Assembly (NCBI GenBank): GCA_000997475.1
Contig: LCEC01000009.1
Span: forward strand, 17,015 to 32,282
Direction of reading: 5' to 3'
Length of the DNA stretch: 15,268 nucleotides
DNA from: Parcubacteria group bacterium GW2011_GWB1_42_6
GTDB taxonomy: Bacteria > Patescibacteriota > Minisyncoccia > Portnoybacterales > GWB1-42-6
A program made the position numbers and the translations under genes. Numbering within the stretch: position 1 is the stretch's first letter; every line of letters begins with the position of its first letter. The notes beneath the pieces are model-generated. The model was given only the letters and a program-made list of their open reading frames with translations. It searched no databases and was not told where the DNA came from. Below are positions 6,241-12,742 of this stretch, one piece after another.

Positions 6241-6313
6241 CCAGGGGTGGCAGAGCGGTTTATGCGACGGTCTGTAAAACCGTTTTATGTAGGTTCGACT
6301 CCTACCCCCTGGA
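6241..6313 (+). tRNA. tRNA-Tyr(GUA), archaeal-type C1:G72, short variable loop
   Basis: The 73-nt cloverleaf matches canonical numbering exactly: CCAGGGG/CCCCTGG acceptor, anticodon stem ACGGT/ACCGT with loop CTGTAAA (anticodon GUA), 5-nt variable region TTTAT, T arm GTAGG-TTCGACT-CCTAC, discriminator A73. Bacterial tRNA-Tyr normally starts G1:C72 and has a long variable arm (class II). C1:G72, A73 and a short variable region are the archaeal/eukaryotic features. This matches the archaeal-type TyrRS at 11315-12346. CCA is not encoded, and a strong terminator follows. Confidence 0.93.
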
Positions 6314-6320
6314 CTCTATT

Positions 6321-6349
6321 AACAACGGATTTTATCCGTTGTTTTTTGT
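6321..6349 (+). terminator. Terminator of the tRNA cluster (copy 1)
   Basis: A 10-bp stem AACAACGGAT / ATCCGTTGTT with a TTT loop and a T-run. An identical copy lies at 7513-7541. Confidence 0.9.
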
Positions 6350-6377
6350 TGTCTTAAAAGCTGATTTGAGTTAAGCT
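6349..6377 (+). promoter_or_regulatory. Possible promoter in relic region (copy A)
   Basis: TTGTCT, 17-nt spacer, TAAGCT. The spacer and flanks resemble the promoter-like block at 6578-6606 (shared AAAGCTGA...TGA and AAAATAT). It precedes a 15-codon ORF (ATG at 6399), probably a relic. Confidence 0.4.
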
Positions 6378-6446
6378 GAAAATATAAGACTGAATATTAT
6401 GAAAAAGAACAAAAATAATTTACGAGAAAAGCTTGAATATAAATGA

Positions 6447-6489
6447 AAAAGCACCGCCAAGGGACGGAACCCGAGGAAGTGCTTTCTCT
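6447..6489 (+). other. Nested hairpin of unknown role
   Basis: AAAGCAC / GTGCTTT closes inner CC/GG and GGG-acggaa-CCC pairings, followed by a pyrimidine-rich tail (TTTCTCTTG). It could be a terminator of the short upstream ORF or a structured RNA element. I do not match it to a known riboswitch. Confidence 0.4.
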
Positions 6490-6577
6490 TGTAGATATTT
6501 AGAGTATATTATAAGGAATGTTTAAAGTCAATGATTTATAAAATAAGCCATGATAAACAAAATTAATTGTTTTCTTA

Positions 6578-6606
6578 TTGCGCTCAAAGCTGAACTGAAA
6601 TAAACT
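6578..6606 (+). promoter_or_regulatory. Possible promoter in relic region (copy B)
   Basis: TTGCGC, 17-nt spacer, TAAACT. The predicted start falls at or within a base or two of the ATG at 6613, so the downstream mRNA would be leaderless. Confidence 0.4.
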
Positions 6607-6612
6607 AAAAAT

Positions 6613-6714
6613 ATGGATGACACGGAATATCTAAAAAACCTGCCCAAGAAAAGAATGGCTTCCGGAGTTATTATTCTTAATGAGTCCGGGGGAATTTTTA
6701 ATTATAGATTTTAA
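6613..6714 (+). pseudogene. Probable N-terminal relic of a NUDIX hydrolase
   Basis: A 33-codon ORF reads MDDTEYLKNLPKKRMASGV then IILNESGGIFNYRF. The LPKKRMASGVI-LNE stretch resembles the N-terminus of small NUDIX hydrolases, just before the NUDIX box. The box (GX5EX7REUXEEXGU) is missing, and the ORF stops 10 nt before a terminator. It reads as a truncated remnant, though a tiny peptide gene cannot be excluded. Confidence 0.45.
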
Positions 6715-6720
6715 ATCGTG

Positions 6721-6745
6721 GAAACAGCCAAGACGCTGTTTTTTG
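6721..6745 (+). terminator. Intrinsic terminator
   Basis: AAACAGC-caagac-GCTGTTT followed by T's. It closes the relic unit just before the promoter at 6754. Confidence 0.85.
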
Positions 6746-6753
6746 TTTAACCA

Positions 6754-6783
6754 TTGACATATTTGATAAAGCAATGCTATACT
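6754..6783 (+). promoter_or_regulatory. Strong promoter of the 123-aa orphan gene
   Basis: TTGACA (6754-6759) and TATACT (6778-6783), 18-nt spacer. The leader of about 60 nt contains an imperfect hairpin GGGAAGTGG / CCACTTTCC (about 6795-6821) before the SD. Confidence 0.8.
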
Positions 6784-6850
6784 TGTTTAAGCTATGGGAA
6801 GTGGAGTTTGTACCACTTTCCAGTTGAAAAACCAAGAAAGGAGAAAACAA

Positions 6851-7222
6851 ATGTCAGCAGTGACAGAAAAAGCAGCGTTTCCGAAAGTGCATACCCACAA
6901 ACAGGACGGTTGGGAACTCACTATCAGGTGTGAGGGTGTTTACACCGAATTCGTCTTCGAAATTGCGCAAGCTGGCGACCCAAAGGGGTTTGTCACCCTT
7001 AATGGCCCAAACATATGTGTTTCGGTTGGCACTGGCCAACACACTTGCCCCACTTGCCTCACAACTGTCAAGCAGTTCCCAGTCAACCTCTCGAAAGGAA
7101 ACCGTCTTACTCGCCAACTCGGTGAAGAGTTACGTAATAAGTACAATCTAGAACCGGATTGGCAGTTTCTCCTTGCGCTAGGGAAGAAGGCATTCGAACC
7201 TTACGACAAGTACTTTTCGTAA
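6851..7222 (+). CDS. Orphan hypothetical protein, 123 aa
   Basis: Not recognised. Soluble, no signal peptide or membrane segment. A beta-rich N-terminal half (WELTIRCEGVYTEFVFEIAQ) is followed by TCPTC (C66-x-x-C69), a possible metal or redox site with only C27, C56 and these cysteines in the chain, and then a helical C-terminus (LTRQLGEELRNKYNLEPDWQFLLALGKKAFEPYDKYF). The start is fixed by AAGGAG seven bases upstream; an in-frame ATG at 6794 lies too close to the transcription start. It is monocistronic with its own promoter and terminator. Its codons are richer in C-ending choices than those of rpsB or tyrS, and its SD is much stronger, which hints at a different origin. The flanking identical terminators support an accessory location. 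Confidence 0.75.
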   Translation: MSAVTEKAAFPKVHTHKQDGWELTIRCEGVYTEFVFEIAQAGDPKGFVTLNGPNICVSVGTGQHTCPTCLTTVKQFPVNLSKGNRLTRQLGEELRNKYNLEPDWQFLLALGKKAFEPYDKYFS

Positions 7223-7243
7223 CCCGCCCAACAGGGCGCGTGC

Positions 7244-7278
7244 AAAGTCGCTTCTGGATGGAGCGACTTTCTTTTTAT
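7244..7278 (+). terminator. Intrinsic terminator of the orphan gene
   Basis: A 9-bp stem AAAGTCGCT / AGCGACTTT with a CTTTTTATTT tail, preceded by a small CGCCC-aaca-GGGCG hairpin. Confidence 0.88.
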
Positions 7279-7454
7279 TTCAAATAACAAAGAATTTACC
7301 GCCAAAGAAAAACTTGAAATTGTCAGCGGTGCGGCTCCGCCGCCTTTCAGATTTTTTGCGGGGGGCTTTCCTCGCCGCCTGCGGCGGCGAAAACGGTTCG
7401 CACTATTTCAAGAATACTGGACTAATTTAATTACTTGGTGATTAAAAAACGAAT

Positions 7455-7479
7455 AAAACGGGGATATGGCCCGTTTTTT
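7455..7479. terminator. Intrinsic terminator
   Basis: An 8-bp stem AAAACGGG-gatatgg-CCCGTTTT followed by more T's. No intact gene lies immediately upstream, so it may be the leftover of a lost one. Confidence 0.75.
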
Positions 7480-7512
7480 ATGGGAATGAAATTAATGCGC
7501 CGGGTGTTATAA

Positions 7513-7541
7513 AACAACGGATTTTATCCGTTGTTTTTTGT
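7513..7541 (+). terminator. Terminator, identical copy 2 of 6321-6349
   Basis: The same AACAACGGAT / ATCCGTTGTT stem, loop and T-run as after tRNA-Tyr. About 29 nt are identical, so this is a duplicated block rather than convergence. Confidence 0.88.
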
Positions 7542-7640
7542 TTTATTCGCTTCTTAATGATAAAATTAAAATACAAAATATGATTTTGGGAACGATGGAA
7601 ATGGCATTTATTGGCAGCGATAAAAAACGGTAAAATTAAA

Positions 7641-10204
7641 ATGAAAAAAGAAACATATCATTGGGCGCCTTTGGCGGAAATCTTTGCCGGTTTAAACAGC
7701 GGCCGGGAGGGATTAAGCGCCATGGGAGCCGCCGAGCGGCTTAAACAATCCGGCCGCAATATTTTGCCCCAAGAAAAGCCCTACTCAAAAATCAGGTTGT
7801 TTTTTAGCCAATTCAACAGCCCTTTAATGTATATTTTATTGGTTACGGTGGCGATTTCTTTCGCGTTGCGGCATTATTCCGACACCATATTTATTTGCGT
7901 CGTTTTGCTTGTCAACACGACGGTTGGTTTCTATCAGGAAAATAAAGCGAATCAATCTCTTTTGGCGTTAAAAAAAATGGTTAAGGTCAGAGCCAGAGTT
8001 TTGCGCGACGGCAATGAAAAAGAGATAGACAGCGAAGAATTGGTTGCGGGGGATGTTGTGATATTAAAGTCCGGCGATAAAGTTCCGGCCGACGGCCGCG
8101 TTATGGAGTCAAAAGGATTAAAAGTGAATGAAGCCAGTCTCACGGGTGAATCGCAAGCCGTTCGGGAATTAACACGCAAATTGGCGAGATTGTTTCTCTT
8201 CTCAAAGAAGCCAAGGCGCGCAAGACGCCGTTGCAGCAAAAAATATCGGTTCTTTCAAAATGGCTCGGCGCTTTCGTGCTTTTAATTATCGCGATTATTC
8301 TGGCGGAAGGATATTTTACCGGAAAAAGTTTTATAGATGTTTTTATGGCATCTTTGGCTCTGGCGGTTTCGGCAATTCCCGCAGGCCTGCTTCCGGCGAT
8401 AACGGTTATTTTGGTTTTGGGGTTGAGGCGCATTTTTAAGCAAAACGGGCTTGTCAGAAAGCTGGCGGCAACGGAAACGTTGGGAAGCGTTACGATTATT
8501 TGCACCGATAAAACGGGAACTCTCACCGAAGGAAAAATGCAAGTGAGCCATATTTTAACGGGCACAAGAGAATTAATGGGCGATAATATCAGCGGACTCG
8601 CCAAGGGTGAAAACGCCAATGGCATCGAGTCGCATATTTTGGCGTTAAAAATGGCCACATTGGCAAACGACGCTTTTGTGGAAAATCCAGACGCGGAATT
8701 AAAAGAATGGGTGATACGGGGCCGCTTGACGGAAAAAGCCTTGCTTTTGGCGGGCATGCAGTCCGGCTTGGATAAGAAAGAGTTGGAAAAACAATATCCC
8801 GTTTTGGATAGAATCAGTTTTGAGTCGGAATATAAATTTGCCGCCACTTACCATAAAAAAACCGAAAATCAGAATACGGTTTATGTTATTGGCGCGCCGG
8901 AAGAAATTATCGCCCGTTGCGCCGATCTGGATATGGACGGCAAAAAAGAAAGATTGGGAACTGCCGAGTCCAATAAACTGATGGCGAAATTAGAAACGCT
9001 TTCACAAAAAGGTTTGCGAGTATTGGCTTGCGCTTATGGAGATTATGACGCCCGGACAAAATACGATAATCTCGCGGAATTGATAAATAATCTTTCGCTT
9101 ATTGGCTTCATCGCTCTTAAGGATCCGCTTCGCCTTGACGCCAAAGAATCTATTTTGACTACTAAAAAAGCCGGTATTCGCACGGTTATCATTACCGGAG
9201 ACCATAAGCTGACTGCCAAAGCGATTGCCGAAGAAATAGGTATCTCGGCAAAAGACGAGGATATTTTGGAAGGAAAAGAAATGGAACTTATAAGCGACGA
9301 AGTTTTAAAAGAAAAGTCAAAATATATTTCCGTTTACGCTCGTGTTTCGCCGCGCCATAAATTAAGGATTGTCAAAGCTTTGCAGGCTAATGGGGAAGTG
9401 GTGGCCATGCTTGGAGATGGTGTGAATGACGCCCCTGCTCTAAAAGCGGCGGATATCGGGGTGGCGGTCGGTTCGGGCACCGATGTGGCCAAAGAAACGG
9501 CCGATTTGGTTTTGCTTGACGATAATTTCAAAACGATATTAAAAGCTATCGAGCAGGGCCGAGTGGTTTTTCAAAATATTCGAAAAGTTTTTATTTATTT
9601 GGTGGCGGATGATTTTTCCGAATTGTTTTTATTTTTAGCCGGTATGGCCATGGGGCTGCCATTGCCTTTGTTGCCGGCGCAAATTCTTTGGATAAATCTC
9701 GTGGAAGACGGTTTTCCGGATATCGCGCTGACAACGGAACAAGAAACAAAAGGAGTCATGGAGGAAAAACCGAGGGATCCCAAAGAACCGATATTGAATA
9801 AATCCATAAAGAAATGGATGGCCGCCATATTCTTTATTACGGGCATCGCGGCGTTTCTGACCTTTTTTATCCTTTGGAAAACAACCGGAGATTTGCAAAA
9901 AACGCGGACGATGGTGTTTTCTCTGATGTGCGTTGATTCTTTGATCTTTGCCTTTAGCGTCAGATCGTTCAAGCGGACAATTTTCAGAAGAGATATTTTT
10001 TCTAACCGCTATTTGGTCGGAGGAGTGGCCATTGCCGCGATTTTGCTTATCGGCGCAATCTATTTTGCCCCATTGCAAAAGCTTTTGGCGACTCAATCTT
10101 TGCCGGCAAGCGATTGGCTGGTTATTTTTGCCGTCAGTTCGATAGAAATTATTTTGATAGAATTTTTCAAGAAGAGAATTTTTAGAAATCGCGGCAACGG
10201 ATAA
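7641..10204 (+). pseudogene. Cation-transporting P-type ATPase, frameshifted
   Basis: P-type ATPase (P2-like; Ca2+/H+ pump relatives). The N-terminal region and first membrane helices are followed by actuator motifs (SGDKVPADGR, SLTGES). The second frame has helices M3-M4 with SAIPAGLLPAITVIL, the phosphorylation motif DKTGTLTEG (Asp codon 8507-8509), the nucleotide domain, TGDHKLTA, MLGDGVNDAPALKAADIGVA, and C-terminal helices with LVADDFSEL and QILWINLVEDG. The frame breaks near 8163-8167: ESQAVR runs directly into GINTQIGEIVSLLKEAKARKTPLQQK in another frame. About 40 residues of the actuator domain that normally lie between these motifs are missing. M4 has PAGL where Ca2+ pumps have the ligand-bearing PEGL. 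Start at 7641 (MKKETYHWAPL); no SD. The 44-aa membrane peptide follows. Confidence 0.85.
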
Positions 10205-10266
10205 AATTATACAAAGATCCGGGAAAATGGTTTATGATATTGATATAAAAAAAGGAGGTGAATTTT

Positions 10267-10401
10267 ATGATGAATTACAATTATATGATGGGCGGCGGAG
10301 GCGCGGGGGTGATGTTATTTGCCTGGATTATTTACGTTCTCGTTGCCGCGCTTTTGATGTTGGGCATCGCGGCTCTATGGAAATACATAAACAAAAAATA
10401 G
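10267..10401 (+). CDS. 44-aa single-pass membrane peptide
   Basis: A short ORF preceded by AAAGGAGGTG, essentially a perfect SD 6-7 nt from the ATG and the best in the window. The peptide begins MMNYNYMMGGGGAG, has one hydrophobic segment (VMLFAWIIYVLVAALLMLGIAAL, about residues 15-37), and ends in a basic KYINKK. Positive charge at the C-terminus suggests N-out/C-in orientation. It lies 62 nt downstream of the P-type ATPase and has its own terminator. Small Met/Gly-rich membrane peptides next to metal pumps occur in several bacteria, so a pump modulator or Met-based metal binder is possible. That is inference; the sequence alone proves only a translated membrane micropeptide. Confidence 0.75.
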   Translation: MMNYNYMMGGGGAGVMLFAWIIYVLVAALLMLGIAALWKYINKK

Positions 10402-10414
10402 AATCAATTAAAAC

Positions 10415-10465
10415 AAAAAAGCTCCAATCTCTCTTCTCAAAAGGCGGGAAAGTCAGAGCTTTTTT
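10415..10465 (+). terminator. Intrinsic terminator with long loop
   Basis: A 10-bp stem AAAAAAGCTC / GAGCTTTTTT with a 31-nt loop, 14 nt after the micropeptide stop. Confidence 0.75.
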
Positions 10466-10510
10466 GCGCATTTAGCTGGACAAATGAACTAAAAGTGTTA
10501 AAATTATTCC

Positions 10511-11212
10511 ATGGAGATTGAAAATATCCAGCCAAATCCCGGCAAAAATATTAAAATTGAAGTTGACGGCCAAACATACGCGCGCTATCCGATAAAGACC
10601 AAAGTGGTCAATCCGGGCGATAATTTGGCGCAAGTGATAAAAGAATACGCGGGGCAATATTTAAAACAAGGGGATTTGATTTTTTTGAGCGAAAAGATGG
10701 TTTCTATTTCCCAAGGGCGGGCGATTCCGATAAAAGATATCAAGGTTTCAAGGCTGGCCAATTTTCTTTTAAAGTTTGTCTATAAATCTCCTTTTGGTGT
10801 TGGCATCGGCAGTCCTTGGACTATGGAATTGGCGATCCGAGAAACGGGAGCGGCGAGGATTTTATTGGCCGCTTTTGCTTCGGCGATAACCAAGCCATTG
10901 GGAATTCGCGGAGTTTTTTACAAGGTGGCTGGCCACGGAATCAACGCGATTGACGGCCCGGCGCCATATGTTATTCCGCCATATAACCAATACGCCAAAC
11001 TGCCGCCGCTTGATCCGCAAAAAGCGACGGAAGATTTAAAAAAGCAGATTGGATATGACGCGGTGATTTTGGACGCCAATGATATCGGAATCGTTGTGAT
11101 GGGAAAATCCAACAAAGAAATTTCCGATGATTTTTGCAAAAAAGTTTTCAAAGACAATCCTCTCGGCCAAACCAGTGAACAAACGCCGGTTTGCGTGGTG
11201 AGGAAAATATAA
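10511..11212 (+). CDS. Coenzyme F420-0:L-glutamate ligase-family protein
   Basis: 233 aa with the layout of the CofE/FbiB N-terminal (F420_ligase) fold: an early YPIKTKVVNPGDNLAQVI, the family's hallmark GDLIFLSEKMVSISQGRAI (about residues 55-75; compare G-D-v-l-v-i-s-x-K-i-V-S-x-a-E-G-R), and a later segment VILDANDIGIVVMGKS. CofE adds gamma-linked glutamates to F420-0 using GTP and divalent metal. Nothing else in the window belongs to F420 metabolism, and CPR bacteria are not known for it, so another gamma-glutamylation substrate is possible. No SD at the ATG. It is 102 nt upstream of tyrS on the same strand, separated by a palindrome. Family assignment is moderately sure; the substrate is unknown. 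Confidence 0.65.
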   Translation: MEIENIQPNPGKNIKIEVDGQTYARYPIKTKVVNPGDNLAQVIKEYAGQYLKQGDLIFLSEKMVSISQGRAIPIKDIKVSRLANFLLKFVYKSPFGVGIGSPWTMELAIRETGAARILLAAFASAITKPLGIRGVFYKVAGHGINAIDGPAPYVIPPYNQYAKLPPLDPQKATEDLKKQIGYDAVILDANDIGIVVMGKSNKEISDDFCKKVFKDNPLGQTSEQTPVCVVRKI

Positions 11213-11221
11213 TTTTTCCAC

Positions 11222-11302
11222 GCCAATTACTAATTTAAAGCTAATTACGAATAAAATCAGAATTTGATTTATTCGTAATTAGAGTGAATTTATTCGTAAT
11301 TG
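11222..11302. repeat. ATTACGAATAAA nested palindrome upstream of tyrS
   Basis: CTAATTACGAATAAA is mirrored by TTTATTCGTAATTAG, followed by a second TTTATTCGTAATT copy. The outer CCAATTAC / GTAATTGG pair closes it 12 nt before the tyrS ATG. It belongs to the same class of word-built palindromes as 2278-2358, and even shares ACGAAT-type words with it. Confidence 0.8.
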
Positions 11303-11314
11303 GTGTGGGGCGAT

Positions 11315-12346
11315 ATGGATATCAATCAAAAACTTAACTTAATAACCCGCAACACGGAAGAAATTTTGACCGAGGAGGAACTCAAGGAACTTTTGGAGAC
11401 CAAAGAAATCCCGGTGGTCTATCACGGCACGGCGCCAACGGGCCGGCCGCATATTGGCTATTTGATTCCGGCGATAAAAATAAAAGATTTTATTGACGCG
11501 GGGCTGAAAGTGAAATTTTTGCTCGCCAATATCCACGCTTTTTTGGATAATATGAAAAGCCCGATTGAATTGGCCAATAAACGCGCCGAGTTTTACAAGC
11601 AGGAACTCTCCGCGCTTTATGAGGCGATCGGAATTGATATTTCAAAAATTGAATTTGTTTTGGGAAGCGATTATCAGTTAAGCAAGGAATACAGTTTCGA
11701 TGTGTATAGGCTTGCGGCGATGACCACAGCCGATCGCGCCAAACATGCGGCGGCCGAAGTCGTGAAGATGGGGGAAAATCCTCGCCTTAGCGGATTTCTC
11801 TATCCTTTGCTGCAAATTTTGGATGAACAATATTTAGGCGCGGACATCCAATACGCGGGAGCGGATCAGCGAAAAATTTTCGGTTTCGCGCGGGAGTCGC
11901 ACCCGAAATTGGGATACAAAAAACGGATTGAAATTATGACGCCGATGCTGCCCGGAATTATGGGCGGCAAGATGAGCGCTTCGGATGTTTCGAGTAAAAT
12001 TGATTTATTGGACAGCCCCGAAACGATTTCCGATAAAATCAACAAGGCTTATTGCCCGGAAGGCGTTTTGGAAGACAACGGAATTATGATTTTTATGAAA
12101 TACGTGATTATGGTTTTAAAATCGGATCGCGGCGATAAATTTATGGTTGAACGATCCGAAAAATTCGGCGGGAATATTGAATATTCAAATTATGAAGAGC
12201 TTGAAAAAGACTTTGTTGCCAAGAGTCTTCATCCGGCCGACTTGAAGAAAGCTTTGGCGGCGGAACTCTCAAATTTGCTCGAACCCGTCCGCAAGGCTTT
12301 TCAAAACAAGGAAAATATGGTAAAAGAAGCATACCCGGAGGGGTAG
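11315..12346 (+). CDS. tyrS: Tyrosyl-tRNA synthetase, archaeal/eukaryotic type
   Basis: Class Ic synthetase, 343 aa, charging tRNA-Tyr. Rossmann motifs HIGY (residues 46-49, HIGH variant) and KMSAS (219-223). Tyr-binding residues line up with Methanocaldococcus jannaschii TyrRS: Tyr36 (Mj Y32), Tyr163, Gln167 and Asp170 (Mj Y151, Q155, D158) in LYPLLQILDEQYLGADIQ. The C-terminal KAYCPEGV, EKFGGNIEYSNYEELE and HPADLKKALAAEL follow the archaeal protein closely, with Asp309 at the place of Mj D286, which reads G34. There is no bacterial S4-like C-terminal domain. The start was set at 11315; an upstream GTG-type extension of 5 residues is unnecessary. SD weak (GTGGGG). The matching archaeal-type tRNA-Tyr is at 6241-6313. 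Confidence 0.95.
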   Translation: MDINQKLNLITRNTEEILTEEELKELLETKEIPVVYHGTAPTGRPHIGYLIPAIKIKDFIDAGLKVKFLLANIHAFLDNMKSPIELANKRAEFYKQELSALYEAIGIDISKIEFVLGSDYQLSKEYSFDVYRLAAMTTADRAKHAAAEVVKMGENPRLSGFLYPLLQILDEQYLGADIQYAGADQRKIFGFARESHPKLGYKKRIEIMTPMLPGIMGGKMSASDVSSKIDLLDSPETISDKINKAYCPEGVLEDNGIMIFMKYVIMVLKSDRGDKFMVERSEKFGGNIEYSNYEELEKDFVAKSLHPADLKKALAAELSNLLEPVRKAFQNKENMVKEAYPEG

Positions 12347-12359
12347 CTTGGAATTATTT

Positions 12360-12442
12360 CCTCCTTTGCAAAAGGAGGGTTAGGCCTTCGAGGCTCTGAG
12401 GCCATCAGGCTCGAAGAGGAGGATTTTATAGATAACTTTATC
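12360..12442 (+). repeat. Hairpin repeat unit 1 with inserted hairpin
   Basis: CCTCCTTT-gca-AAAGGAGG (12360-12378), then GGTTAGG, then an inserted hairpin CTTCGAG...CTCGAAG (12386-12416, inner CTGA/TCAG), then AGGAGGATTTTATAGATAACTT. It starts 13 nt after the tyrS stop. Unit 2 lacks the inserted hairpin at the same point. Confidence 0.85.
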
Positions 12443-12451
12443 AAAGAGTAA

Positions 12452-12719
12452 GCCGATGTAGCTCAGCTGGTAGAGCAACTCCATGGTGGGTCGCAAGACT
12501 CCTGCCCGCTATCTAAGAAATTTAATAGCGAATCCCGAATAACGGTTAAAGGCCAGTGCATGGTTAAGACCGTGGCGCAAAAGCGCCCGAACGACTGACA
12601 AGGGGAGCTAAGTTTCAAAAGAAATAAGCTCAAGATACAGTCTAGCCCTCTTATGAGCATTTTATAAAAAGAGGTGTAAGCGAAGGAGTAGGTCTCCGGT
12701 TCAAATCCGGACATCGGCT
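12452..12719 (+). tRNA. tRNA-Thr(GGU) interrupted by a group I intron
   Basis: Exon 1 (12452-12487, positions 1-36) and exon 2 (12683-12719, positions 37-73) join to a 73-nt cloverleaf: acceptor GCCGATG/CATCGGC, D arm GCTC/GAGC, anticodon stem ACTCC/GGAGT, loop ATGGTAA with anticodon GGU (reads ACC/ACU), variable AGGTC, T arm TCCGG-TTCAAAT-CCGGA, discriminator U. The intron sits directly after anticodon position 36. CCA is not encoded. Confidence 0.93.
12488..12682 (+). ncRNA. Group I self-splicing intron, 195 nt
   Basis: The 5' splice site follows a U (12487) and the intron ends in G (12682), as group I requires. Core helices are visible: P1 with GGU paired to GCC (12504-12506, U-G wobble at the splice site); P2 CGCTAT/ATAGCG (12507-12530); P6 GGCGC-AAAA-GCGCC (12574-12587); P7 GACTG (12593-12597) / CAGTC (12638-12642) inside the conserved AAGATACAGTC; P8 AGCT...AGCT; P9 CCTCTT/AAGAGG. 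No endonuclease ORF fits. Size and position recall the small Azoarcus-type tRNA introns (probably IC subgroup). Confidence 0.92.
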
Positions 12720-12742
12720 CAAAAATGAAAATTGAATTTTTT

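Larger units (their letters stand above)
7279..7640. other. Gene-poor stretch with GC palindromes and two terminators
   Basis: No convincing gene. 7285-7325 translates to a short NKEFTAKEKLEIVSG, faintly like a transposase N-terminus, but it runs directly into GC-rich palindromes (GCCGCC-TGC-GGCGGC near 7372-7388). A terminator-like AAAACGGG/CCCGTTTT hairpin (7455-7479) and the second copy of the tRNA-cluster terminator (7513-7541) follow. It looks like decayed intergenic DNA. Confidence 0.55.

Noticed and set aside
7285..7325. Transposase remnant (NKEFTAKEKLEIVSG)
   Set aside because: Only about 13 residues of vague similarity with no continuation, inverted repeats or target duplication; not enough to call.
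8140..8847. Long minus-strand ORF inside the P-type ATPase
   Set aside because: Shadow of the true plus-strand gene, whose DKTGT and TGES motifs fix the coding strand.
12463..12714. Minus-strand ORF of 83 codons (MSGFEPETYSFAYTS...)
   Set aside because: It is antisense to the tRNA-Thr exons and group I intron; SGFEPET-like peptides are a classic artefact of reading tRNA T-arms backwards.
12452..12719. Reading the interrupted tRNA as tRNA-Arg(GCG) with a different splice point
   Set aside because: That solution makes the intron end or begin with bases that break the U/G group I rule. The ATGGTAA loop gives a canonical tRNA-Thr(GGU) with U before and G at the end of the intron.
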